A stretch of DNA of 41,770 nt from Pseudomonadales bacterium (GTDB taxonomy: Bacteria; Pseudomonadota; Gammaproteobacteria; Pseudomonadales; Pseudohongiellaceae). A program made the position numbers and the translations under genes. Position 1 is the first letter of the stretch. Each line of letters opens with the position of its first letter. The notes under the pieces were generated by a model that was not told the DNA's origin, did not search any database, and worked only from the letters and a program-made list of their open reading frames with translations. This document shows, piece after piece, positions 1-7,960 of this stretch. Where the stretch lies: positions 1 through 41,770 of the forward strand of contig JALEHB010000175.1 in assembly GCA_022763285.1 (NCBI GenBank). Direction: 5' to 3'.

Positions 1-1739
1 AGATCGCTCCAGAATTCCTTGCCGGTTTCAAAATCACCCAGCATGAAGGCCAGCACGCCGTTACTGAAATTGTAATCAGGCCCCAGCGCATATTCTTGCT
101 GCAGGCGCTCTGACCCGGCAGTAATCTCGCCGGTGAGGACCGCCACCACAACCTGGGTCAGATGGGAGGAGATGCCTTCGGTATCGATTGCAGCCTGTCG
201 GTCAATGTATTCCCGGGCCTCATCAAGACGGCCTTCCAGCGCCAGATTGCGACCGACGGTTCCGAGAATTCCTACATGGTTGGGGCGCTCCTGAAGCTGG
301 CGCTTGCGAATCACCACTTCCTCAAAGGGTGTGACGATATCAGCCCGGTAACTCCAGATCTCGTCAGGGGAAATCTCAAAAGGGTCCACCTCTGAAGCCA
401 GGTTAAGATACTGGCCTGCCTCGTCAAACAGCCGTGCTCCGATCAGAAACAGGGCATAGTGGGCCAGGGCATAATCCGGCGGTGAGCCGGACAGGATTTC
501 TTCCCGCAGTGTCTGTTCCTGCTCCCGATGGTTAATGCCGGTCATGCGCGCTTCCATGGCCTGAATGGATTCCAGCACCGGGCTGTCGCGATTAAAACTG
601 GCAACCCGGCGGTGAACTTCAGACACCAGTCGCTGCAAATCGCGGATCTTGTCCATGCGGCTGTAGACCGCCAGATTATTGGCTGCCGTTGCCAATCCCA
701 GATAGGCATTCTCGAAATCGGGATCCAGTTCTATGGCCCGGGAATGGTTATCGATGGCCAGTTCGAAATCCCGGGGGTTGAACTGGTTATTGTAGAACTC
801 ACCCCGCATGAAATGGCGGTAGGCGGTGGCGTCGGTGGTTCCCCAGTCCAGCATATTGCTGCGTTCATCTTCATCCAGATGAATGGCCAGGGAATCCACC
901 ATACTGGAGGCAATGCTGTCCTGAATGGAAAATATATTCTGCTCGGACATGTCGAACTGCTCGGCATACAGTTGTACGCCATCTTCCAGGCGGGTCAGCC
1001 TGACACTGACCCTGGCCTGCTCATTGATCAGCATCAACTGGCCTTCCAGCAGGAAATCAATGCCCAGCTCCTGGCCAATCTCGGCGGCCGGCCGGGCATT
1101 GGTTGAATACTGGGAGTCATGGGGCAGGGACATGATGGCGAGCTGGTTGAGCTTGGCCATGCCGTTGAGCAGGGAATTGGTCAGTCCATCGGCCAGGAAC
1201 TGGTTCTCGGCGGCGGCATCGCTGTCAATCTGGAAAGGCAGCACGGCCACCCGCAGCTCATTACTGTCACGCCCGGGCAGGGAACCACCGGTCCAGGACA
1301 ACACGGCCACCACCAGCACTACGATAATCGCGGCCGCTACCGGCCTGGCCGGAGCCTTGCTGAGCCATTCACCCAGGCGAGATGCGCCGATTATCGGGGC
1401 AGACTCATCGCTGACAGCCTCAGGGGGGAGATTGAGTTTATAGCCCCGCTTGGGGACCGTGACAATAAAGGACTGACGGTTACCGCTGTCATCCACGGCG
1501 CTGCGCAACTCGGCGATGGCCTTGTGTACGGCATGATCCGAGGTGATATTGGTCCACAGCTCGTCCAGTAATTCCTGGCTGCTTACCACCCGCCCGTAAT
1601 TCCTGGCCAGGTACAACAGTACCTCCATACTGCGGGGAGTAATCTTGGCAGTATGAGCTTCGCGTGTGAGGGTGCAGGTTTCGGCCGAAACCGTCCAATC
1701 TCCCAGGCGAAATTCTGAACCAGGATCAATACCTGACAT
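1..1739 (-). CDS. CadC/ToxR-like membrane-anchored transcriptional regulator with TPRs (3' end outside window)
   Basis: Reading the minus strand from ATG at 1739 gives an open frame to the window edge (about 579 codons, no stop), so the C-terminus is missing. Residues about 8-105 form an OmpR/PhoB-type winged helix ending in the typical VPKRGYKL wing. One hydrophobic segment follows at about 132-150, then a TolB-N-like region (about 162-290, beginning LRVAVLPFQ) and a helical TPR-like region. This is the CadC architecture: cytoplasmic DNA-binding head, single membrane span, periplasmic sensor. AGAGG lies about 6 bases before the ATG. The signal and target genes are not visible. The oxidase operon is divergent, so it is a possible target, but this is inference only. 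Confidence 0.88.
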   Translation of the reverse strand, partial: MSGIDPGSEFRLGDWTVSAETCTLTREAHTAKITPRSMEVLLYLARNYGRVVSSQELLDELWTNITSDHAVHKAIAELRSAVDDSGNRQSFIVTVPKRGYKLNLPPEAVSDESAPIIGASRLGEWLSKAPARPVAAAIIVVLVVAVLSWTGGSLPGRDSNELRVAVLPFQIDSDAAAENQFLADGLTNSLLNGMAKLNQLAIMSLPHDSQYSTNARPAAEIGQELGIDFLLEGQLMLINEQARVSVRLTRLEDGVQLYAEQFDMSEQNIFSIQDSIASSMVDSLAIHLDEDERSNMLDWGTTDATAYRHFMRGEFYNNQFNPRDFELAIDNHSRAIELDPDFENAYLGLATAANNLAVYSRMDKIRDLQRLVSEVHRRVASFNRDSPVLESIQAMEARMTGINHREQEQTLREEILSGSPPDYALAHYALFLIGARLFDEAGQYLNLASEVDPFEISPDEIWSYRADIVTPFEEVVIRKRQLQERPNHVGILGTVGRNLALEGRLDEAREYIDRQAAIDTEGISSHLTQVVVAVLTGEITAGSERLQQEYALGPDYNFSNGVLAFMLGDFETGKEFWSD

Positions 1740-2247
1740 GGAATACCTCTAAAAGACCCCAGTTTGCCTGTACCGGGGCGAGCTCTGGTCGGCTGGCAGG
1801 TGGGGTCAGAATTCGAATTCCGGTCGATTATACCCGGCATTTCTCAAACTAAACCAGCGAGTTGCCGAATCAGCGCGGCTGTTGGCCGAAGGAGTGTTCG
1901 GGTAGAAAAATAGGAGGGCCTCAGGAGGACTTTTGCCAGACCCTGGGTGACTATGCCTACCCTACAGGTCGGCCCGGGGACAGACCCAGCCCCCCTCCAT
2001 GGCTCTGCGGTTTTACCGTTCTGGCCCCGGGCAGACCTGTATTAACTGGCAGCCTGAATTCCGGAAATGCTGGCGCATAGCTCACGTATATCGTGGGTAT
2101 CGACAAAACCTTTTCGGAATAGGTGTTAACAGGAATTTGCCGGTGACAGCAGCAGAATCTACCTACTCTGAACCGTGTCCTGCGGTATTGCTGCACTGGC
2201 GATAGTGTCTGCGCGCCCTGCTCTAATGGCGCCCCAGATACTGCTGG
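1740..2247. other. Non-coding region between divergent genes
   Basis: About 500 bases between the CadC-like gene and the hairpin at 2248. I find no ORF with a good ribosome-binding site, no tRNA and no known RNA. A short near-palindrome (CACGTATATCGTG, 2083-2095) could be an operator, but nothing else supports it. Confidence 0.5.
1827..1832 (-). promoter_or_regulatory. Possible -10 box (TATAAT) of the CadC-like regulator gene
   Basis: The minus strand carries a perfect TATAAT about 88 bases upstream of the regulator ATG. No good -35 hexamer is found 16-18 bases further upstream (GGTTTA is the nearest), so the promoter is weak or activator-dependent, if real. Confidence 0.35.
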
Positions 2248-2294
2248 AAGGATGCGGTCCATGCACGGTGCCCGGGCCGCATCCTTCATTTTTT
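2248..2294 (+). terminator. Intrinsic terminator upstream of the amine oxidase gene
   Basis: AAGGATGCGGTCC (2248-2260) pairs with GGGCCGCATCCTT (2274-2286): 13 pairs including one G-U, around a 13-base loop. T6 follows at 2289-2294. Orientation is plus strand. Both flanking genes are transcribed away from this interval, so it cannot end either of them. It must terminate an unannotated short RNA or attenuate the leader of the downstream oxidase operon. Confidence 0.7.
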
Positions 2295-2359
2295 GCTTGC
2301 CGGGCCCGTCAGCGAGTGTTGCTGGCCTGAATTGAAATAGCTGGAGATGGAGACGAATT

Positions 2360-3970
2360 GTGTCAAATGAAGTGAGTCGCCGTGATTTTCTGAATCTGAT
2401 TGCCGCTCTGGGTGGCAGCAGTGCTCTCATACAGGCGGGAACCGCATTGGGTCTGATGCCCGGTGCCGCCCAGGCCGCCGAATTCAACATGCCGGTGGGC
2501 AGTGGCAATGGCAAATCCGCCGTGATCCTCGGCGCCGGTATTTCCGGCCTTTGCGCCGCCTATGAGCTCATGAAAGCCGGCTACCAGGTGACCGTCCTGG
2601 AAGCCTCTCATCGTGCCGGTGGTCGCGTGATGACAGTCCGCCATGGTGATCTGATCGACGAAATCGGCAATCGCCAGTACTGCGAGTTCGATGATGAGCC
2701 GCATATGTATTTCAATGCCGGAGCGGCCCGTATTCCCAGTACTCACAAGCATGTACTGGACTATTGCGAAGAACTGGGTGTGGAACTGGAAGTGTTCATT
2801 AACGAGAACAAATCTGCCTATTTCCAGGATGACAATATGCTGGGTGGCAAACCCATCCGCAATGGCGAGTTCAGCACTCATGTTCGGGGCTTTCTGGCTG
2901 AGTTATTTGCCAAAAATTTCGATGAAGCAGAACTGTCCCAGTCTTTCTCCCGCAGTGAAATGGAAACCCTGATTGGGGTAGTGCGCAGTTTCGGCGATCT
3001 GGATGCCCAGATGAAATACAGCGGCAGCCTGCGTGCCGGTTATGCCAAGGGTGGTTTTCTGGAGCACGGCACTCCGAAAGAGGTTATCGCCCTGAAAGAG
3101 TTGGTGCAGGGGCGATTCATGCGTGAAGCCCTGACTGCCAACGAGGGTGAAACCGGTCCGATTCTGATGCAGCCCGTGGGTGGCATGGACATGATCATCA
3201 AGGGTTTTCTGCGGCCACTGGGCGATCGCGTGCAGTACCGGGCCATGGTGCGATCAGTACAGGTTGGCAATGACCGGGTGTCTGTGGCTTACGAGCAAAA
3301 CGGTGAGCGTCACAACATCGAAGCAGATTACTGTTTCAACTGTATCCCGTCCCATCTGATGACCGGTATACCCAATAACTTTCCCTCGGATTATCTGGAA
3401 GCCATGAGCTATATCCGTCGTGGCGAGGCCTACAAGGCGGCGTTCCAGGCCAAGACCCGTTTCTGGGAGAAAGAGGGCATCTATGGCGGCATTTCCTGGA
3501 TCAATGCCCCTATTCGCCAGGTCTGGTATCCGCCCCATGGCATCCACAAGGCCAAGGGTGTGGTGCTGGCAGCCTATGATTACGGTGGCGGCATGTACTT
3601 TACCAATATGAGTCAGGAAGAGCGTCTGGAAGCAGCTCTGGCCCAGGGCGAGAAGATTCACCCGAACTATCGTCAACAGGTAGAGAAGGGCATCACTATC
3701 GCCTGGCATCGCATGAATCACATGCTGGGTTGTTCGGCTCGCTGGCCGCGTGATTTCAGTACTGGCTGGACCCATCATGAAGAGAATCTCTATCACCGTC
3801 TGCAACAATCGGTGAACGGACGCCACTATTTTATTGGCGATCAGGTGAGCCAGCATTCTGCCTGGCAGGAAAGTGCAATCCTGTCGACCCATTGGGCCCT
3901 CCGGGACATGCTGGGTCAACAGCAGAACCAGGCGCTGAATAGTCAGGTATCCGGTACGGTTGCAGGATAG
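2360..3970 (+). CDS. Tat-exported flavin monoamine / L-amino-acid oxidase family protein
   Basis: The 536-residue protein starts at GTG 2360, with GGAG seven bases upstream. Residues 7-12 (SRRDFL) and the hydrophobic stretch ending in an AQA-type site near 39 form a Tat signal, so the enzyme should be folded with FAD before export. GAGISG (58-63), followed by a GGR motif near 87-89, is the dinucleotide-binding fold. The C-terminal FAD segment (YFIGDQVSQHSAWQESAI, about 490-507) matches the family. Such enzymes oxidise amines or L-amino acids to imines. The next genes are a diheme cytochrome c and an exported RidA, suggesting that electrons go to the cytochrome instead of oxygen and that the imine product is hydrolysed by RidA. 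The substrate cannot be told from sequence. Confidence 0.92.
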   Translation: MSNEVSRRDFLNLIAALGGSSALIQAGTALGLMPGAAQAAEFNMPVGSGNGKSAVILGAGISGLCAAYELMKAGYQVTVLEASHRAGGRVMTVRHGDLIDEIGNRQYCEFDDEPHMYFNAGAARIPSTHKHVLDYCEELGVELEVFINENKSAYFQDDNMLGGKPIRNGEFSTHVRGFLAELFAKNFDEAELSQSFSRSEMETLIGVVRSFGDLDAQMKYSGSLRAGYAKGGFLEHGTPKEVIALKELVQGRFMREALTANEGETGPILMQPVGGMDMIIKGFLRPLGDRVQYRAMVRSVQVGNDRVSVAYEQNGERHNIEADYCFNCIPSHLMTGIPNNFPSDYLEAMSYIRRGEAYKAAFQAKTRFWEKEGIYGGISWINAPIRQVWYPPHGIHKAKGVVLAAYDYGGGMYFTNMSQEERLEAALAQGEKIHPNYRQQVEKGITIAWHRMNHMLGCSARWPRDFSTGWTHHEENLYHRLQQSVNGRHYFIGDQVSQHSAWQESAILSTHWALRDMLGQQQNQALNSQVSGTVAG

Positions 3971-3983
3971 AGGAGTAGAGGCA

Positions 3984-4607
3984 ATGAACCGAGTGATGAA
4001 ATATTTTGTAATGGCCTTTGTTGTGTTTGCCAGCAGTATTACCAGCCAGGCCCAGGAAGGACGCGAGCCCTTTGATGATCGATACTGTCAGACCTGCCAT
4101 GGTATCGACGGTGTGGGTAATGTGGGTGTCCAGGCACCTCGCCTTGCCGGCATGGAAGACTGGTACCTGGAAAGACAATTGAAACTCTTTCGTGACGGCC
4201 TGCGCGGCATTCACCCGGAAGATGTTGAGGGTGTTGCCATGCGCCCCATGGCTGCCAAGCTCAGCGATGACAGCATTGACGATATCGTAGACTGGGTTGG
4301 CAGTTGGGAATATGTGCCGACACCTGTCACTATTGAAGGCAATGCCAGTCGGGGCGAGCAGCTATATTCCAGCTGCGCTACTTGTCATGGTGCCGATGGT
4401 ATGGGTAATGAAGCCATGGGAGCGCCACAGCTGGCGGGCCAGAATGACTGGTATATGGTCACCCAACTGAAAAATTTCAAAGCGAATCTGCGTGGCGATC
4501 AGAGTGCTGACAGCTATGGTCAACAAATGCGTGCCATGGCGGCATCGCTGAATGACGACCAGGCGATTCTGGATGTGGTCAGTTACATCAATACCCTGGG
4601 CCGCTAG
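3984..4607 (+). CDS. Diheme c-type cytochrome (cytochrome c4-like), periplasmic
   Basis: ATG 3984 is chosen because AGGAG (3971-3975) lies eight bases upstream and a signal peptide begins there (MNRVMKYFVMAF, cleavage after about residue 23). The frame is open upstream to a TTG, but that adds a non-signal extension. The 207-residue product has two CXXCH haem sites, C35-H39 (CQTCH) and C131-H135 (CATCH), in two homologous halves. Each half has a downstream Met-rich segment (AMRPMAAKL and QMRAMAASL) that can supply the sixth haem ligand. It starts 13 bases after the oxidase stop. It probably accepts electrons from the flavoenzyme and passes them towards a terminal oxidase; this partnership is inferred from gene order. 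Confidence 0.92.
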   Translation: MNRVMKYFVMAFVVFASSITSQAQEGREPFDDRYCQTCHGIDGVGNVGVQAPRLAGMEDWYLERQLKLFRDGLRGIHPEDVEGVAMRPMAAKLSDDSIDDIVDWVGSWEYVPTPVTIEGNASRGEQLYSSCATCHGADGMGNEAMGAPQLAGQNDWYMVTQLKNFKANLRGDQSADSYGQQMRAMAASLNDDQAILDVVSYINTLGR

Positions 4608-4660
4608 CTCAATAAGCAAACACTGAAAACGGGGAACACCAACCTGCAATGAGGAACACT

Positions 4661-5122
4661 ATGAAAACACTGAAAATCTCAACACTCGCCGCGCTGGTAC
4701 TGCTGTGTGGCACTGCATTTGCCCAGGAAATTACCCGCAATAACGAGGGCACCTATTTCTATACCAGCATTACCATTCCGCCTGGTGCCGAGACTATGTA
4801 TCTGAGCGGCTCCGGTGCCCGCCCGCTGGAAGATGGTAGTTGGGGTGATATGAAACAGCAGACCATCAATACCTTCGAGCGCTTCCAGCAGACTCTGGAA
4901 TCACAGGGCTGGAGCATGTCTGACATCGTTCAGGTGCGTGCCTTTGCCGTAGCAGGCGATAATGGCGAGCTGGATTTTGCCGGTTTCAACGAAGGCTATG
5001 CCCAGTTCTTCGGCACCGATGAAAATCCCCAGAAGCCGGTGCGCTCTTTCGTGGAAATTGCCGACCTGGTGGTAGATGGCTGGTTGATCGAGATCGAGAT
5101 TCGCGCTGCGCGCATGCCCTGA
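4661..5122 (+). CDS. Exported RidA/YjgF family protein (putative periplasmic imine deaminase)
   Basis: ATG 4661 is preferred over ATG 4649 because GAGGA (4651-4655) is correctly placed only for 4661, giving 153 residues. Unlike ordinary cytosolic RidA, it starts with a signal peptide (MKTLKISTLAALVLLCGTAFA, cleaved near 21). The mature part has the RidA core: an Arg at about 128 in VRSFVEIADL and a Glu at about 144 in LIEIEI, matching the conserved active-site Arg and Glu used to hydrolyse 2-imino acids. As third gene behind an exported amino-oxidase it is well placed to convert the released imine to ketone and ammonia. Cys16 is not in a convincing lipobox. Tandem terminators follow. Confidence 0.9.
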   Translation: MKTLKISTLAALVLLCGTAFAQEITRNNEGTYFYTSITIPPGAETMYLSGSGARPLEDGSWGDMKQQTINTFERFQQTLESQGWSMSDIVQVRAFAVAGDNGELDFAGFNEGYAQFFGTDENPQKPVRSFVEIADLVVDGWLIEIEIRAARMP

Positions 5123-5156
5123 TTGGCGGCAGCAAGCACAGCACGAAAACAAGAGA

Positions 5157-5186
5157 TAAAAAAAAGAGCCCAAAGCGGGCTCTTTT
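5157..5186. terminator. Bidirectional intrinsic terminator, first of a tandem pair
   Basis: AAAAGAGCCC (5162-5171) pairs perfectly with GGGCTCTTTT (5177-5186) around a five-base loop. An A-rich tract before it reads as a T-tract on the minus strand. It can therefore stop transcripts of the RidA operon (+) and of the PQQ dehydrogenase gene (-). Confidence 0.85.
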
Positions 5187-5196
5187 CTGATTCACT

Positions 5197-5223
5197 AAAG
5201 GCGCTCATTGAGCGCCTTTTTTA
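5197..5223. terminator. Intrinsic terminator, second of a tandem pair
   Basis: AAAGGCGCTC (5197-5206) pairs with GAGCGCCTTT (5210-5219) around a three-base loop and runs into T6. It touches the stop codon of the minus-strand PQQ dehydrogenase gene at 5221-5223. Confidence 0.85.
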
Positions 5224-7011
5224 TTGCAGCGAATAAACCATGATGGCCGGATTGACCGTGGGTGTTTTCAGGCTCTTGCCCTGTTCCGCCAGCAGGCCAT
5301 TGATGATGCCATAAAGGCTGCCAATAAAGCGGCTGGGTTGACCGCGAATCACGGCAATATACTGGGTGCCGTCTACCGCATAGCTGATCGGGAAGGAGGA
5401 AGGCAGATGTTCCAGGTCTGTTTGCCAGAGCACGTCACCACTGGCGGCATCGAAAGCCTTGAATGACTGATCCAGAAAGCCCGTAAACACCAGGCCGCCG
5501 TCAGTGGACAGGGTGGCGATGCCCGGTGGTGCCATTTCCCGGTGTCGCCAGGCCAGTTCCATGGTGTCCAGATTAACGGCCTGCAGTCGCCCATAATTGC
5601 CATCACTGTCGGGTCGAGGCCGGGGCGATACTTCCACGCCGGATGACAGCAGCCCGCCGTCACCGATGGGGCCACCCATCATGCACATCTCGGACAGGGG
5701 CAGGTAGAGCATGTTGTTGTCGCCATCCAGTGACGCCGATTGCCAGTTCCGACCGCCCAGCATATAGGGGCAGAGCAGATTACCCATTTCCGCGTTGGGG
5801 GTAGTGATAGCGGCCATGGTTTTGGCGCCGGTTACCGGATCGATGCTGGCGATCATGTTCTGGATGCCGAGATCCAGAGACATCAGGTAATCACCGCTGG
5901 CGGCATCGAGCACGTCATACAGCGCCATCTTGCCGGCAGTAAGCACCACCTTGCGCATTTGTCCGTCGATCTCAAGCTCGACAATCTGGCGCTCATAAAC
6001 CCAGTCCAGGTCCCACTGGTCGTTGGCCAAATGCTGGTAATACCAGACCAGCTCCCCGGTTTGCGGGCGCAGGGCCAGAGTGGTATTGGTGAACAGGGCG
6101 TCATTGTTATGCCCTTCAATGCCGGCATCCAGTCGCAGAGGCTCGGTGTCATAGGTTGGGGCAGAGCCAAAATAGAGCAGGTTCAATTCCGGATCGTAGC
6201 TGCCAGGAATCCACACGGAGCCGCCACTGCGCTCGGACAGGGGGATATCATTCCAGGTATTGCCGCCCGGGCCGTCAGGGCGGGCGACGGTGTGAAAACG
6301 CCATTTTTCCTGACCGGTCTGCAGATCCAGGCCAACAATAAAACCGCCTTCGGGCACGATGGTGGCGCCAACACCCTGAATGACCATGCCATCGGCAATG
6401 ACCGGTGCCGCCCGCAGGGAATAGTAGCCACCACGATTGGGTGCCACATCCGGTGTCTGGATGCTGTGTTCCCAGAGGACTTCGCCGCTGCGAACATTCA
6501 GTGCCACCACATCCAGATCGTTGTGGGGCACAATCACCAGATCATCCTGCAGCGCCACGCCAATGCGTCGGCCATCGAAATTGTCAGACTCATGGGTATA
6601 TTGCCAGAGCTCTTCGCCCGTACCGGCATCGAGAACCCGCAGAACATTGCCGGTGTCGGCGATGAACATGACCCCATCATGAACCAGCGGAGTGGTCATA
6701 TTGCCGCCCTGGCCCAGCTCGGCAGTCCAGGCCAGTTGCAGGTCGGTAACAGAAGCTCTGTTAATCTGATCGAGGGGGCTGTGACCACCGAGCTGGTAGT
6801 TCTGTCGCCACATCAACCAGTCCTGTTCCGGCGGTGCGGCCAGCAATTGTGCCGACACCGGCGTATAGTCGTCCAGCCTTGTGGCTGAGGATTGCGCCAT
6901 TGCTTGAGTGGGAAACAGCAGAACAATGGCCGGGGCCAGGATGGACGAGATCAAGGAAGGCAGAAAGGAAGGTAGAAAAGAAGGTAGAGAGTAAAGCGCG
7001 ATTCTGGGCAT
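5221..7011 (-). CDS. PQQ-type quinoprotein dehydrogenase, exported, no cytochrome domain
   Basis: This 596-residue protein has a signal peptide (cleavage near AMA-QS, residue 39-40) and the PQQ-dehydrogenase beginning DWLMWRQNYQLGGHSPL. Six or more Trp-docking-like blades follow (for example GEELWQYTH, GEVLWEHSI, GQEKWRFHT, GELVWYYQH, MELAWRHRE, GDVLWQTDL). NDQWDLDW lies where family members carry the catalytic Asp region. I see no vicinal CC disulfide and no CXXCH, so it needs an external electron acceptor; the diheme cytochrome across the shared terminators is a candidate. Substrate (alcohol, sugar or other) is unknown. The signal peptide contains a small LPSF repeat encoded by an imperfect 12-bp DNA repeat. 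The start at 7011 has only a weak upstream GCGAGA. Confidence 0.88.
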   Translation of the reverse strand: MPRIALYSLPSFLPSFLPSLISSILAPAIVLLFPTQAMAQSSATRLDDYTPVSAQLLAAPPEQDWLMWRQNYQLGGHSPLDQINRASVTDLQLAWTAELGQGGNMTTPLVHDGVMFIADTGNVLRVLDAGTGEELWQYTHESDNFDGRRIGVALQDDLVIVPHNDLDVVALNVRSGEVLWEHSIQTPDVAPNRGGYYSLRAAPVIADGMVIQGVGATIVPEGGFIVGLDLQTGQEKWRFHTVARPDGPGGNTWNDIPLSERSGGSVWIPGSYDPELNLLYFGSAPTYDTEPLRLDAGIEGHNNDALFTNTTLALRPQTGELVWYYQHLANDQWDLDWVYERQIVELEIDGQMRKVVLTAGKMALYDVLDAASGDYLMSLDLGIQNMIASIDPVTGAKTMAAITTPNAEMGNLLCPYMLGGRNWQSASLDGDNNMLYLPLSEMCMMGGPIGDGGLLSSGVEVSPRPRPDSDGNYGRLQAVNLDTMELAWRHREMAPPGIATLSTDGGLVFTGFLDQSFKAFDAASGDVLWQTDLEHLPSSFPISYAVDGTQYIAVIRGQPSRFIGSLYGIINGLLAEQGKSLKTPTVNPAIMVYSLQ

Positions 7012-7145
7012 GGCTGTCTCGCTTTTATTCTGGTTATTGTGATTATTGTTGCTGGCATTAAATCAGGGGTCCATGACTATGTCCATATCGAGCGGTCGCT
7101 TGCCGTTTTCACGGGATGAGACGGGCTGATTGATCTGGCCTGGCT

Positions 7146-7174
7146 TTGAGGGAATCCGCTATATAACGTACTAT
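7146..7174 (+). promoter_or_regulatory. Putative modA promoter overlapping the Mo-box
   Basis: TTGAGG (7146-7151) is separated by exactly 17 bases from TACTAT (7169-7174). The -10 hexamer lies inside the Mo-box palindrome, the expected arrangement for repression by a ModE-type regulator. Confidence 0.55.
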
Positions 7175-7180
7175 ATAGCG
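7157..7180. promoter_or_regulatory. ModE-type Mo-box operator
   Basis: A perfect inverted repeat, CGCTATATA, six-base spacer, TATATAGCG. This matches the Mo-box pattern bound by molybdate-loaded ModE/MopAB regulators (CGnTATATA-N6-TATATnnCG). It lies 23 bases before the modA-like ATG. The match was made by eye from known consensus. Confidence 0.85.
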
Positions 7181-7203
7181 CATTGATCAAGCTGCAGAGT
7201 TCC

Positions 7204-7944
7204 ATGAAAAACCACTGCCACAGACTGATGCTGTTGATCCTGCTGACTTTGCCCGGGCCGCTGCTGCATGGGGAAGAGGTGCTGGTGGCAGCGGCATCCA
7301 ATTTCACCCGGCCCTTGCAGGAGCTGGCCCGGATGTTCAGGGAGCAAAGCGGCCATGAGTTGCAGCTGGCTTTTGGCTCCTCCGGACGCCTCTATGCCCA
7401 GATACTGAATGGTGCACCCTACCAGGTTTTTCTGTCAGCCGATGAAGAGAAGCCGGACCGGCTTGAAAAGCAGGGGCTGACAGTCCCGGGCTCGCGCATT
7501 ACCTATGCCAGAGGCCGCCTGCTGTTGTGGAGTGCCAGCAGGGCGATCACGGGCCCCGATGTACTTCGGAAGCTGGAGGGCAAACTGGCGCTGGCCAATC
7601 CTGAGCTGGCCCCGTATGGGCGTGCCGCAGAACAGGTGCTGGAGAATCTTGAGCTAAAGCAAGCGACCCAAGCCAGCTGGGTGCTGGGTGAAAACATTGC
7701 CCAGACCTTCCAGTTTGTGGAGACTGGCAATGCCTTGATGGGTTTTGTGGCAGCCTCGCAATTGGCAGGCAGACAAGACCAGGCCAATGCCTGGCCAGTT
7801 GCCAGTAATCTGCACGAGCCAATACGGCAGGATGGGGTCTTGTTGAAACGGGCCGAGAGTTGTGCCGCCTGTGCGGCATTTATGGATTTCCTGCAATCAG
7901 ATCAGGCCCGAAATCTGATTCGGGCCATGGGATACGATCTGTAA
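7204..7944 (+). CDS. modA: Molybdate ABC transporter substrate-binding protein (orphan ModA)
   Basis: About 246 residues from ATG 7204; a TTG at 7183 is in frame, but the signal peptide (MKNHCHRLMLLILLTLPG) starts best at 7204. The mature protein begins VLVAAASNFTRPLQELARMF and continues with LAFGSSGRLYAQI and QVFLSADEEKPDRL, the ModA oxyanion-binding pattern with Ser and Asn ligands in the first loops. Length fits ModA. The upstream Mo-box supports molybdate rather than sulfate or phosphate. No modB or modC follows, because the next gene is convergent only 16 bases away. It must therefore work with a transporter encoded elsewhere, or as a scavenger. ATG 7204 has only a weak ribosome-binding site. 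Confidence 0.9.
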   Translation: MKNHCHRLMLLILLTLPGPLLHGEEVLVAAASNFTRPLQELARMFREQSGHELQLAFGSSGRLYAQILNGAPYQVFLSADEEKPDRLEKQGLTVPGSRITYARGRLLLWSASRAITGPDVLRKLEGKLALANPELAPYGRAAEQVLENLELKQATQASWVLGENIAQTFQFVETGNALMGFVAASQLAGRQDQANAWPVASNLHEPIRQDGVLLKRAESCAACAAFMDFLQSDQARNLIRAMGYDL

Positions 7945-7960
7945 CTTTGTGGTTGTCTGA

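Noticed and set aside
528-1571. Plus-strand ORFs in the left end of the window
   Set aside because: They are antisense to the CadC-like regulator, whose minus-strand frame is open and shows winged-helix, membrane and TPR regions.
5740-6888. 382-codon plus-strand ORF opposite the PQQ dehydrogenase
   Set aside because: It is the antisense of a clear quinoprotein gene. Its translation has no domain or signal, and the minus-strand product shows the family motifs.
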